NCBI GenBank assembly: GCA_019915135.1
Contig: JAHLMK010000005.1
Coordinates: 1,240,001-1,304,000, forward strand
Direction: 5' to 3'
Source of the DNA: Strobilurus pachycystidiatus
Lineage: Eukaryota > Basidiomycota > Agaricomycetes > Agaricales > Physalacriaceae
Length of the DNA: 64,000 nucleotides
Shown: one piece after another, positions 1-11,004 of the stretch
Layout: every line of letters begins with the position of its first letter
Position numbering within the stretch: position 1 is the stretch's first letter
Made by a program: the position numbers and the translations under genes
Notes under the pieces: generated by a model
What the model saw: the letters and a program-made list of their open reading frames with translations, nothing else
The model's database searches: none
Told to the model about the DNA's origin: nothing

Positions 1-1800
1 TGTTGACCAGGTCAACCTTGTAGTTGACAACATTGACAGCGAGGTTGACGAAATTGACCGTGCGATGATCAGATTGAACATGGTGTTGACCAGGTTAACA
101 CTGTGTTTGACGACATTGACAGCGAGGTTGACGAGATTGACCATGCGTTCACCGGATTGACCATAGGGTTGACGAGATTGACTGTGCGTTCATCGGATTG
201 ATCATAGTGTTGACCAGGTTGACAAGATTGACTGTGCATTCACCGGATTGACCATAGGGTTGACGAGATTGACTGTACGTTCACCGGATTGATCATAGTG
301 TTGACCAGGTCAACCTTGTAGTTGACAACATTGACAGCGAGGCTGACAAGATTGCCCTTTCAATGATCGGATTAAACATGGTGTTGACTAGACATGATCA
401 CGAGTGTCTATTCGGATGTATCCGACATCCGAACCACAAATATGTGCACCCCAAACCCAGATATTCGTATTCGGATGGATATCCGACATTGCATCCGACA
501 TAATCGTCCAATATCCGAATATTTGTGAATATTCATCCGAATATATTCGAATATATCTGAATATCCATAAGTATTGGCGTATTATTGCATCAAGAGCAGC
601 CTGAAACCATACCTACTATGAAGTTATGATATTACACTGTCTGTAAATGTCAACTAGAGTCACATAGCTAACACAGAACACTATCATGTCTCGGATGTCT
701 GCTCAGAAAGTGGACATCCGACATCCGAGAGGTATCCGACATCCGAGTGGTATCCGACATCCGACATCCGAATATCTTCGGATGTCGGATACGAATATAA
801 TTGAAATATCCGAAAACATCCGACATTCGTGCTCATGTCTAGTGTTGACCAGGTTAACACTGTAGTTGACAACATTGACAGCGAGGTTGACGAGATTGAC
901 CGTGCAATGATCAGATTGAACATGGTGTTGACCAGGTTAACACTGTGTTTGACAACATTGATAGCGAGGTTGACAAGATTGACTGTGCGTTCACCGGATT
1001 GATCATAGTGTTAACCAGGTCAACATTGTAGTTGACGACATTGACCATAGTGTTGACAAGATTGATAGCCATTGTAGTTGGAGACATTGTCAGCAAGGTT
1101 GATAAAACTCACTGTGCGTTAATCGGATTGAATATGGTGTTGACCATGTTAACACTGCAGTTGACAACATTGACAGTGAGGTTGATAAGATTCATAGCGT
1201 GTCTACAGGTCAGCATTGTAGTTGACGACATTGACAGCGAGGTTGACAAGATTGACCGTGTATTCACCAGATTGACCATAGTATTGACAAGATTGACTGT
1301 GTGTTCACCGGATTGACCATAGGGTTGACAAGATTGACTGTACGTTCAGCGGATTGATCATTGTGTTGACCAGGTCAACATTGTAGTTGACGACATTGAC
1401 AGCGAGGTTGACGAGATTAACCGTGCAATGATCGGATTGAACATGGTGTTGACCAGGTTAACACTGTAGTTGACGACATTGACAGCGAGGTTGACGAGAT
1501 TGACCATGCGTTCACCGGATTGACCATAGTATTGACGAGATTGACTGTGCGTTCACCGGATTGATCATAGTGTTGACCAGGTTGACAAGATTGACTGTGC
1601 GTTCACCGGATTGACCATAGGGTTGACAAGATTGACTGTGCGTTCACCAGATTGATCATAGTGTTGACTAGGTTGACAAGATTGACTGTGCGTTCACCGG
1701 ATTGACCGTGCGTTCACCAGATTGATCATAGTGTTGACTAGGTCATCATTACAGTTGACAACATTAACAGCAAGGTTGACAAGATTGGCCGTTTGTTGAT
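1..1800. repeat. TTGAC-rich minisatellite array
   Basis: The pentamer TTGAC recurs at spacings that alternate mainly between 9 and 12 bases, making a basic ~21-base double unit. Longer units contain GTTCACCGGATTGACCATAG-like and GTGTTGACCAGG-like blocks. The array is imperfect, is split by the MITE at 389-841, and fades out near 1800. Because 21 is a multiple of three, several reading frames stay open through it, but the resulting Leu/Thr/Asp repeats look like repeat artefacts and not proteins. Confidence 0.85.
389..841. mobile_element. hAT-like MITE with 8-bp target duplication
   Basis: The element starts TAGACATGATCACGAG and ends in the inverted partner CTCATGTCTA, with the arms continuing as imperfect inverted repeats (TGT followed by CGGATGT on both sides). 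It is flanked on both sides by GTGTTGAC (381-388 and 842-849), an exact 8-bp target site duplication of the kind made by hAT transposases. The interior is rich in ATCCGACATCCGA and CGAATAT motifs, often palindromic. It has no coding capacity, so it is a non-autonomous element inserted into the surrounding minisatellite. Confidence 0.75.
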
Positions 1801-2565
1801 CAGATTGAACATGATGTCCCGCCAACAGTGTCATCAATCCCGCCAACAGCATCGTCAATCCTGCTAACAATATTGTCACATCAACAGCGCTGTCAATACT
1901 GCTAACGGCCTTATCAATCTTTGCTAATAGAGCTGTGATTGAATAGAGTGCACATCTCAATCAGTAGAAGCAGCTGATCAAACAGAAGCATGTGTAGCAT
2001 TAGTGATTCTACTAAGCTAATGATGAAGCATCATCAGCAATGCATGCCTGTATACTATAGACTAAGTCAGTAGAATGTACTTGTTCTAATTGGACAAGTC
2101 CCTAATATACTCTTTAATCTATATAAACACCTAGCATATGCATAGAAATTACTTATATTCACTATACGCAATTTAGAAAAATTATAAAACTAATTGAATT
2201 TTGAGGGATAAATTCTAGTAAATAACTACGTGAAAATGAGTTGAAATATGCAATTTCTACATCTAGATTTCTTCACCCGAATATTAACTATATTTTCACT
2301 ATAATTTTCACTGAAAAACGCTTTGAAAGTTCTGATATTCTGTTCTTGACGTTTTTACCTAACTTTTGGGGTTAAAATTCTCATGTAAAATCAGTGTTAC
2401 CAAGATGAGATTCTACACTATATTTCTACATCTATTTTCACTGGTATTTTCATTGAAAAACTTGTGAAAGACTTAAAAAAATATTTAAAAGATTTTTCGA
2501 CGAAAAATCAATGAAAATAGCAGAAGTTCCTTCACCGAGTCTTTCACCCGGAAAACTCGAGGTCC
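1801..2565. other. AT-rich gene-free stretch
   Basis: No supported gene is seen. From about 2100 the sequence is strongly AT-rich and contains two related blocks, near 2290-2330 and 2440-2470, built on TTTTCACT and TGAAAAAC. These could be decayed repeat sequence. Confidence 0.5.
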
Positions 2566-2955
2566 TCAGCCAGTGTCGGCAAGATGTGACCAGGAGAGCA
2601 ATGGGCCATTCATGTGGACAGTAGAGAAGGCCAACGAGGTGGAAATAGCAAACCAGGCCTTGGAAACTCCGCGGAGTTGCGCGTGTGTCTCGGGATGTAC
2701 AACAAACGAGGCAATGAGCCTTTTCAGCTCATTCGCAAGATCGTAACGTGGGCAAGCAGGGTCGGGGGAGGAAGGAGGGACAGGATGACCGGGCTGAAGG
2801 ATTGCCAGATAGAAACTGAGGTCCTCGGCCGAGTCTTTCAGGGCCTGATTCAGAGCCACGTAGAAGGGATGGGTGACTATTAGACATGAGATCAGGATAA
2901 CAAATCTGAATAAAGTATGCACGCACAGTATTGCAAAGAAAGGAAACGCAGGCAA
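2566..2955 (-). pseudogene. F-box-like gene remnant
   Basis: The minus-strand frame encodes about 60 residues resembling the N-terminal part of agaricomycete F-box-like proteins: a YDLANELKRLIASF helix followed by RGVSKAWFAIST and STVHMNG (about residues 70-117 of the frame). The residues before this are hydrophobic and do not look like part of the family. The frame stops 20 residues after the module, so the leucine-rich C-terminal part expected of such proteins is absent. The fragment is best read as a truncated, dead copy near repeats and the transposon border. Confidence 0.45.
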
Positions 2956-3662
2956 ATGTCCTCGACAGATAGGTGATAGGACATAGTCGCCAGGACAACA
3001 GCGGGAGGAGACTGTGAGACTAAGCCAGGGAGACTACCACGTAGACGGTAAGGCAGAAGATTATAAGGACGCACAACTGGGACGCACGTAATACGGAAGG
3101 AATGAACTGAACGGCAAGAAGGACATCATGGCAACGTCCAAGGTTCGTAAAATGAGGGACAGAAGGACGAACAAGCGAGAAGAGGATGGATGCTCGAAAG
3201 CGAGCAACCTGCCAGTGACAGAGAAGGGGTTGCAGAGCTCACTAAAGGGGATAGGAGCCAGATTTTGCCCATATACGGACTACACAGCCGAAAGGGGGTA
3301 GGAGCCAGATTTTGCCCATACTGGGACAAGTGTGATGGTTCCTGCATAGCAATCAAAGAGCGAGAGTATACAACCGGAATCACTTAGCAGTGCCCCGGAA
3401 CTAGTAAGCGTCTTACATCTCATACTTATACGACGCGAGGATCATGCCGTGAGAACAGTCTATGATCGTTCAAGCACAACCTTTGGCTAACGGTCAGGCA
3501 TAACGGTACTCAGATAACGGGTGACGGACTTTAAGCTTAGTGGTCATCGGGACACACGAAATTGATGATGTTCATCATGATCATGGGCGCTAAGCCATTC
3601 CATCGATAGACGCCCGGCAACAAGTAATATATTGTCCTTCCCGAGCCGTAGTGGTACTATTT
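2956..3662. other. Intergenic, no gene recognised
   Basis: Nothing here can be supported as a gene. It contains a 26-27 base direct repeat (3247-3273 and about 3295-3320, core TAGGAGCCAGATTTTGCCCA) separated by roughly 20 bases. Confidence 0.5.
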
Positions 3663-3722
3663 AGGCAATTAGCCCTTGATAGTTATCGATGTAATACAAT
3701 GCCAAACTCATGACAGTTATCG
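3663..3722 (+). repeat. Left terminal inverted repeat of KDZ element
   Basis: Begins AGGCAATTAGCCC and contains two direct copies of GATAGTTATCG / GACAGTTATCG at 3678-3688 and 3712-3722. Read inward it matches the reverse complement of 19101-19158 at roughly three quarters of positions, including the shared GATAGTTATC, AATACA and GTCAAA/GCCAAA blocks in the same order and spacing. Confidence 0.7.
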
Positions 3723-4441
3723 AGACACTGGGACCCGAGTTCCTGCCCCCGGCCCCCGCCCGCTGTCGCTTATATAATATGCGCGCGCCCATCCCGCGGG
3801 TCGTCCGCCTTCCCTTCCCTCCGGGGATATTCACTGCACCGGGGATATAGACACTTGCGGACCTTGAAAACCGGCCTCATACACGGCACGCTGGCTTGTA
3901 TTAGGGGTGGCGTACCGCCCTCCTTTGGGATGGGTTCAGGGTCTCCCAGATGGCATTCGGTACGTTCCGATATCGGGGGGACAATCCGAATAATTGCGCC
4001 ACATTCACTACCCCGCCACATTGGATTTTCTTGCCCGGCATATAATGTATTTATCAATAGTTTAATGTTCATCGGAAATCCGCACATGGAACGCAAAACA
4101 GGAAAAAAAAATTTTCTCAAAAGAATAGAAACTACAAAAAGCTTCGGTCCATGCGACGCAACAGCAAGCACAAAAGAATTTGCTCGCCCCAGCGTGCAGA
4201 CTCTCTAGAGGATACACGACGCCCACAGAGGGTATGCGTCACCACCCACGTGGCAGTTCAACCGACAGCACGTGCTCACGGACTGACTTGCTCTTTTATC
4301 CTCACAGCGCCCGGCGCCCATGCGCCACACGGCAGGCCCTCGATTCACTCGACACGCAAAAATGCGAGCAACTCTCACGATATGATTACGCCATCTAATC
4401 AATCCGATGCTTTGATCTACCACCTACACGTGCTATTCCCC
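3723..4441. other. Subterminal non-coding region of KDZ element
   Basis: GC-rich in its first part, with runs of C and CG-rich words, then mixed. No supported coding frame. It separates the left inverted repeat from the 3' end of the first cargo gene. Confidence 0.5.
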
Positions 4442-7186
4442 TTACGCCGCCACTCCCTTCAGATCCGCTAACAATCCTGTCATCGCCCAATCCACATCAG
4501 CCCGCGCCTCCTCCCATTCCTTCGCGACCTCTTCGTCTCCCGACTCGACGATGTACGACTTCCACCACGACAAAATTGCCACAACACCGAGCAGCCCATT
4601 TTGACCCGGAACGTTTATCTTATCCCAACCCACGCCATATGAAGTTCTCACCCATACTCCCTCATCGTTACGCAATCGCCAAGGACTTTGCAACACAGCC
4701 CACCACGTCCACCACGCCTCCATGAATTCCGCGATCTCGCTCCCGAGCAATTTCAATCGTTTGTTGGCGCGGGCCCGCCCATTCTTCACCCAAGTTCCCA
4801 GAGCAGCTGGACGCACACGAGGTCCGCCGAGGTTCATTTTTTTCCCATCCTCGACCGAAATCCATCCATGCTCACGCTCTATCTCTAGGAGCAACTGGAA
4901 CATCCTCATCAAGTCATTCCCCCCTTCCGCTGCCAAGAACTCGCGTAAAGGCTCTGCCAGCCAAGGCGGAGCCTCAGCCAACAGACTGGTCACCACGCCA
5001 CTGTCATTTGTACCACTACTCGGCGGTGCACTTCGGCGTGATGGGGAACGTGGAGCACGAGGCGTCAAGAAGTCAGGCGTGTGTGAACGGGCACCAGGGG
5101 ATTGAGGAATACGGCTTGCAATCCTCTTAGATGGTCGCACCGGGGACTCCGGCGGTGCTGATGTTCGGGATGGTCCCAGCAGATCGTCCATTGGTCGGTC
5201 CGCACTTTGCGGAGGTGCGGAAGCCCTAGATTGAACTTGCGGACGTGGCATGCCCCGTGTCGACTTCCTTGTAGCTCTGGCTGGGCGCAACTCAGCATCG
5301 CTCGCCTTGTCGCTCTTCCGTTTCTTCCTCGGCGGTTCGTCTCGTTCGTCATCACCCGAACCGGCAATTTCCCTAGATACTTTTGCCCGCCGCTCCTTTT
5401 TTGTTGCCGTGTCCTCCACATCGTCGCCGGAATCGGCATCGTCCTCCGACCCAGATTCATCCGACAAGTCAGAGGAATCCTCACTCTCATCTTCGTCAGA
5501 CTCTGACTCCTCGTCCGACAAGTCCTCCAGCAGTTTACGCGTCACTCGCATACTTCTGGTACCGCCTCCTCCGACAGATGTTACATTGCGTTCCGACGCG
5601 GTACTTTGGACTGTGGGTGTCTGGGATTTGTCGCCGAGAGCGGGAGGCTGAGCACTTGTCGCATCATTGGGAGCAGGCGGACTCTGCCGGTTCGTCGCAG
5701 TTGCATCAGAGCCGGGAGTAGTTGAATTGGGGAGCGGTGGATTGGATACGGGCGAACTCTCAGAGCCGGGAGTAGTTGAATTGGGGAGCGGTGGATTGGA
5801 TACGGGCGAACTCTCAGAGCCGGGAGCAGTTGAATTGGGGAGCGGTGGATTGGATACGGGCGAACTCTCACAGCCGGCAGGAGGTATGTTGAGTGCATTC
5901 GAATCAGAGTTAGAAGTTGACGCAGGAGCGTCGGTAGAGGCCGGTCCAGCTGTTGAGAAAAGCGAACTGGCAACCGCCGCCGTCCCTTTCAATACAACGG
6001 AGTCTCTATCCGTCTTCGAATAACACCCGTTTAACCACTCTTGGTACGCGTCCGTAAGTTCCTTCATGCGTTTCTCCCCCATCCATTCAGCAAAGCTGAG
6101 AGGGACCGGATCATTATTCTTGGACGTTGTTATACTAAAAAGGGTTTGCCTTAGTGCTCGCATATTTGTGGCATCGTGATGCTTACTTCACAGCTCCAAT
6201 CTCTCCGCCGTGTACATTCATCGGCCCCCCCAACAGCGTGAAGACTCTACAAAAGGTGCGCTCTTCGATTCCTCGATTGATGTCTCCGATGAAACCCTCC
6301 GCCTTGGACACAGCCCTAGGACATTCACGATGAGTTAAGTAGCAGTCAAATTATTCGTCAAGTAACTCACAAAGCGCGCGCCTCCGGTGAGCTTGACGGC
6401 GGCTCTGTCAAAGCTTTATGGTAATTCGCCTTCGCCTCCTCGCCCCGTGCCTTTGCCTCTGCGGCCCACTTCGCCTTATCCTCCGTGGAGAGTGCTGCAT
6501 ACGCCTTGCGCACCACGTCCGTAGCGAAGTTAACCGGGCGCCTCGTCGATGTCTTGTCCTCGCGGCCGTTCCACGAGGTGTCGACTGTCTTCGCGATGTT
6601 CTCGCCCTCCTTCCAGTTCGCCTGCGCCCAGACGTGTGCAGCTTGCGGCTGACGGGGAGGCTTATTGAATCCCGCCAGTTTGGCCATCAAGACCTCGAAA
6701 GTATCATCTGCCGCACGCCTCGTCAACCGCCTCACACGCTTCCTCAGCTTGCGAGCCCGGTAATGGAACCATCGACGCAGTCGCTGCACCAAAGGTAAGT
6801 CAGTACGTTCATTCTGCAATGGCATTAATACAGACATTATTATAACGCAACACATGTGCGCGCTTTTCCGCCAGCTCTCCGTCACTGAGCGTCCGTTCCG
6901 TTGGGCGCGCAGGACGCAGAGGGTCGTACTCCTGGAGCTCCTCGGGTTCGTCGCAGTCCTTCATGGGCCAGGCAAAGTGGAAATGGTAGAGGTTCTGCAG
7001 CTCCATCATACGGTCCTCTAACGCCTGCCAGCCTTTGTCCGCCGCCTCGGCAAAGGACGGCACCAGTGGCAGGAATACGTCCTGGCGCTTCCCATCCATC
7101 CAACCTTTCGCATTTTGCCGGTCACTCTTCGTTTTTTTCTTGTATTTTCGCTGGCGTTCTCGCTTGGTCGTGGGTACGCGCGCCAT
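4442..7186 (-). CDS. KDZ cargo gene A: 861-aa basic/linker protein
   Basis: Four exons join in frame (7186-6836, 6783-6371, 6315-6187, 6134-4442) to give 861 residues. The N-terminus is very basic (RERQRKYKKKTK). A second basic block (RLRRWFHYRARKLRKRVRR) precedes a segment ending KAYAALSTEDKAKWAAEAKA, which looks like the helical end of an HMG-box-like or KDZ-associated domain. The third exon carries GGPMNVHGGEIGAV. The middle is Ser/Pro-rich and acidic, with three 18-residue repeats. The C-terminal ~200 residues (WLAEPLREFLAAEGG, then WVKNGRARANKRLK and FMEAWWTWWAVLQ) belong to a family I recognise as multi-copy in mushroom genomes, often next to KDZ transposons. A nuclear, DNA-associated role is likely but no enzymatic motif is visible. 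Confidence 0.7.
5706..5867. repeat. Three in-frame 54-bp tandem repeats
   Basis: Three near-identical 54-base units, plus a partial fourth, lie inside cargo gene A. Each encodes the 18-residue unit GSESSPVSNPPLPNSTTP. Being a multiple of three they expand without breaking the frame, so copy number may vary between strains. Confidence 0.9.
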
Positions 7187-7875
7187 GGTTGGGACGAGCG
7201 CAGGAGGGAGGACAAGGTGGGTTACGCGCCAGGTTCACGGAGAGTGCCCTTCAATCAGCGATTTCAAATTTCGCACCCAATGTAATAGTTTACGCATAGC
7301 CGTGGCCTTGGTGTTCTAGGGAATTTCAAGGGGAAAAGGTGTCAGGTTCTAGGGGAAATACCTCGTGGCGCGCGCCGACGGCCGCACAATATTCATCACC
7401 TTTTGGAGCTCCATTCGATCTACGGCAAGTCCCCTTCCTCTTGCCATTTCAAATTTCGCAACCAATCTATCCGTCCACTCATAACCATGGCGTTCTAGGG
7501 AAGCGTGCATCATTCTAGGGCAAATTGCGCGTCCGCGCATAACGGCATGAAATCCGTTTTGGAGCGTCCTGAATGAACAAACGTCTGCCTAGCCCACTCT
7601 CTGCGACTGAGTGACAATGCAAGCGCGAGAATCCGCCGATATCCAGTTCAAAAGTGCGCTATCATCACGCCAATATGGGATGGTCTAATACGGTTAGCTC
7701 CAACCCTTCCCCACCCTTCCAACATCTGCTGACACCATCAGTCCTATCACAACCCCTCGTGGAACATATTCAGAAGAACTCGATCTGGGAGACTCCGAAG
7801 ATCGATCTAGGGAAAATCGGGTCTTACGGATACAAAATGCGACCTCGTCGAATCCTTGCACATTGACTCCATCTC
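7187..7875. promoter_or_regulatory. Divergent intergenic region with repeated TTCTAGGG motifs
   Basis: This space lies between the minus-strand gene A and the plus-strand gene B, so it should hold both promoters. TTCTAGGG(G)AA or a one-base variant occurs at 7314, 7347, 7493 and 7513, and ATCTAGGGAA at 7805. Two ~60-bp imperfect direct copies (7260-7323 and 7446-7502) start with ATTTCAAATTTCGCA and end in GTTCTAGGGAA. Function is inferred only from repetition and position. Confidence 0.45.
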
Positions 7876-8615
7876 ATGTCTTTGCCTGATCAGAAGAAGT
7901 TGCCCGTCATGAACGATACTGTTGGCGGTGTTCCGTCGCCAGCGCTTACGCCCATGGAGAGCGATTCCGGTAAGACACTATTATTTCCCCCTTCACAGTT
8001 ACTTGAGCTCATCTTTTATTTGGCAGATGTTCTCGGCATGGATGCTGAGTCTTCGCCTCCGCCGTACCGCACGCCTCCCGTTGCACCGCTGCCATCGTGG
8101 TTCCCCGCCGGCTGCATCTATGACCCGCACCTGGACCAAGAGGCCTACGCTAGCGACGAGGCTACCCCGCGGGCTGGGGTATCATATGCCCAGGTGCCTA
8201 CGGTCCCTCTCTCTGCGGCGTTCCTGCCCAAGCACGTTGACGGGTCGAAGACTTTCTTCTACTCGATTACCGTCGGCCAGCGAGTTGGAATTGTGACAGA
8301 TGCGTATGTATAACCTCTCGTTGTTCGACTGGACTATATCTTGACTGATACTCGTATTGATAGCGGCATCGCCACCTCGCACACCAATGGAGTCTCCGGG
8401 GGTTTCGCGAAGAAATGCCACAGCCAGAGTTCTGCCCTCCAGCATTTCAACACGGCCCTCGCAGAAGGCAAGGTTTTCATCCGGGGACTCCGGCCCTCAC
8501 GCCGCGATCAGTAAGTAGTCTCCTTTCTCAACAATTATACGGAGATTCCCATCCAAATAACATCCTCCTTCGTAGGCTTTGCGGGGTGTTTTGCGGAGCG
8601 TGCGTTATCATATAA
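7876..8615 (+). CDS. KDZ cargo gene B: protein with one RNase H1 N-domain-like module
   Basis: Four exons (7876-7969, 8027-8303, 8364-8510, 8576-8615) give 185 residues; if the last intron is not used the protein stops at 8512-8514 with almost the same length. The first ~115 residues are Pro/Ala/Ser-rich. The module after KHVDGSKTFFYSITVGQRVGI, continuing across an intron into TSHTNGVSGGFAKKCHSQSS and ALQHFNTALAEGKVF, follows the pattern of the RNase H1 N-terminal hybrid-binding (Cauli_VI, viroplasmin-like) domain: an aromatic-containing strand, VGxxxGIV, a GV-GG turn, then an amphipathic helix. That domain binds RNA-DNA hybrids or dsRNA in RNase H1. No nuclease domain follows, so a nucleic-acid-binding accessory role is the inference. 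Confidence 0.6.
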
Positions 8616-8745
8616 ATCTGGGGTCCGGGATTTCTTATCCCATGCGTCGTTGTCAACACATCGATATACTTGTACCGTGCTCTGTACCCAAATGTATAAA
8701 TATGTGACGCTCCCTTAGTCCTTTGTGTCCCCCCTCAACTTGACC

Positions 8746-9829
8746 ATGACGACTCCCAGGGAATGGGCCCGCCCACATGTTGCGATCACCCTCCACTCAG
8801 ATTCGGAAGATGACGAGGTCATCACACTCCCACCATCACCCGTCTTGTCGGGCGGTGCCCCGACGCTGTCTCCATCGCTTTCGTCCGTCTCATCGCTGTC
8901 CACCAGCTCATCTGCAGTTTCTTCTCTATCCACGGAATCGTCTGTCTCCGCCACCACTGTCACCGGACCGCGACTGCCCGCTCACCGCGATGTGGAGGAC
9001 CTCTCCTCTCTGCTCAGTACGTTGCGAGTGACTCCGTCTTCGCCTTTGGCCCTTTACTCCATCCAGAAGGATGGTACCACGCGGTTAACACATTGTTGGT
9101 AAGTAAGTTCCATACCTGATATAGAGCCCGAAGTTTACAGGGTTTGAAACATCGATAGGTCCGAGGCAGGAACAGCGCAGAATCTGCAAGGCGCCCACGT
9201 TGAACGGTTATCCCCCAGGCGCGAGCGAATAAGCACAAAAGCTCGAGGCTACGCTGTATTTGTGGGACTGAATCCCGGAGTATATCGAACTTGGTGTGTG
9301 GCGACTTATACTTACTACCCTGCAATATCTGATGGAAACGCACAGGAACGAGTGTGAGGCCCAGACAAAAGGCCAGCCCAGAGCCATCCATCAGGCCTAT
9401 CGCACCCTACAGGCGGCTTACGCCGCGTACGAGTACGCCCATGCCAATGGATATGTCCACACCACGCTCCAAGTTCAAGCCCGTCTATCCTTGCAGTATA
9501 GACGTGTTGTCCATCGTCGGTCTCGGCTTATTATGTGGGCTGCAGACAGTCCTCTCAGTGTCGGCGTCCGACAGCAGAAGTGGTATGTTGTGTTTGTGGG
9601 GACGGAGATTGGTCTGTTCCAGTCTCAGTACGTATCATCACCTCGCATCCCTCGACGCGTGTTACAACATTATTGACATCACCTTGACCTTAGCATAGAA
9701 GCGGCTGTTCACCATGTGGCCATACCCGGGGGATTGCACAAGGCATTCGACCACTTCGATGAGGCATGCGATGAATGGTTCCGTGCGATTAAGGCTGGCG
9801 AGGTAGTCCGAATGCAGCTTGTGTCATAA
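8746..9829 (+). CDS. KDZ cargo gene C: protein with two RNase H1 N-domain-like modules
   Basis: Four exons (8746-9098, 9159-9293, 9346-9627, 9694-9829) make exactly 302 codons. The first ~115 residues are Ser/Thr-rich and acidic (DSEDDEVITLPPSP). Module 1 is RGYAVFVGLNPGVYRTW, then after an intron NECEAQTKGQPRAIHQAYRT and LQAAYAAYEYAHANG, a good fit to the RNase H1 N-terminal hybrid-binding fold. Module 2 is QKWYVVFVGTEIGLFQSH, then HHVAIPGGLHKAFDHFDEAC and DEWFRAI. Both modules are interrupted by an intron right after the second strand, suggesting internal duplication. There is no RNase H catalytic domain. It lies head-to-tail with gene B, which has one such module, and is convergent with gene D. 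Binding RNA-DNA hybrids is a reasonable but untested guess. Confidence 0.65.
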
Positions 9830-9872
9830 AACTTAGAACGTTAGCTCCCAGGTAGTGCAAAAATGAATGACA

Positions 9873-10627
9873 TTATATTGTAAAAACGCTCTGGCAATCC
9901 TTCGCAAATTGGACACAATACAGAGTCCCTTCGGTGTGACTGGCGGCTAATGTGCCACGCATATTTTCGATGTTCAGGTCACGTAAGGATAGGACCGCGT
10001 AATTAATGAGGCGAACATGATCGTGAGCTGAGCGCGTGAAGTCGTGATCCTTGCCAAAAGCGTCTGACACCTCCTGGGCCAATAGCGTCGCCTCATGCAA
10101 CAGATCTCGCGGCTCAGCACACAGCTCCGTCAGCTTGTCTGCCACCGTTTCCTTGCTGTTGGCCTTGTCCAGCGCGAACGTCCGCCACTGCCGGATCCAG
10201 AGAAAAGTATCCTCGCCACATACGTCTTCCACCCTCTTCGCCAACGACCTGAGGCGCCGAGTGTATTTGCGACGTGTCGTTTTGTCCACAGGGGGGAGGG
10301 TAGGAGGAGGGGTATGGCTACTGTGTCGCTAGTTTAGCCAGGTTATAGCAGAATATGAACCATCATCACGTACCCTTCGTTACCCTTTTGCAACTGCTTC
10401 AATGCCTTTCCGGCGCGCGTCCTACCATCCACCAGTTCTGGATCCTTCGTCTCACGATATTTTCGGCGTGCGAGTGCATTGAGGCGCTTCTTATTCCTAG
10501 AAGTGCAATAGTCAAACACGGCTGATCACCAGTCGCACTTGACTCACCGTTGCCAATATGCATTCTTCGCCCGCTTAAGGGCTTCCTGCCGCTCCTCATC
10601 GCAGAGGTATAGAGGTCTGCCCGTCAT
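9873..10627 (-). CDS. KDZ cargo gene D: small basic protein
   Basis: Three exons read from the ATG at 10627. Exon 1 (MTGRPLYLCDEERQEALKRA, then KNAYWQR) joins NKKRLNALARRKYRETKDPE and then, after a second intron, a Pro-rich hinge and a ~130-residue helical C-terminus ending at 9873. The opening (GRPxY, an acidic turn, then alternating Lys/Arg helix with a YxxRN motif) matches a short basic motif that I have seen in many mushroom proteins and that looks DNA-binding. The C-terminal part (WIRQWRTFALDKANSKETVA) is not recognised. It is convergent with gene C, with only 43 bases between stops. Confidence 0.55.
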
Positions 10628-11004
10628 TGAGATATGTTGCCGATGCCGGTTTGGAAATATTCGTCGGATGTGTCCAAAATGTGCCCAAAGACAATTGTGG
10701 TCGCAGTCAAGAAGTGTGATCGAGTATGGCACATGCATTACACTCGATGTACATCACACTTTCCCTAGATACTCATGCCTACCACTCGAGCTAGAACTTC
10801 ATATGAGCTAATTCCTTCGATAAATCCCGTACAATTACTGCATTCTTTGCGATCATATGTTAAATCAATGCCTACCTATGGAGCAATGTAGCGCACTATG
10901 ATATTTGACCCCCATAGATTCCCTAGAAGAACTTACAAGCTGCCGAAAGGGTATTGAAATGATGACACATAAATGAGAAAATCAGTAAAATTGCATTATT
11001 TTTC
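10628..11004. other. Non-coding spacer in KDZ element
   Basis: No supported gene. It contains two copies of the recurring motif, TTCCCTAGAT at 10761-10770 and TTCCCTAGAA at 10919-10928, upstream of gene D's start and before the tRNA-like sequence. Confidence 0.5.

Noticed and set aside
404..604. 66-residue open frame in the MITE
   Set aside because: It is made of the MITE's short palindromic repeats and has no domain, so it is not a gene.
1..1800. CRISPR array
   Set aside because: The repeats have no unique spacers of constant length and the genome is clearly eukaryotic.
1032..1960. Open frames of repeated Leu/Thr/Asp in the minisatellite
   Set aside because: The 21-base unit keeps frames open by arithmetic; both strands are open and no protein-like feature appears.
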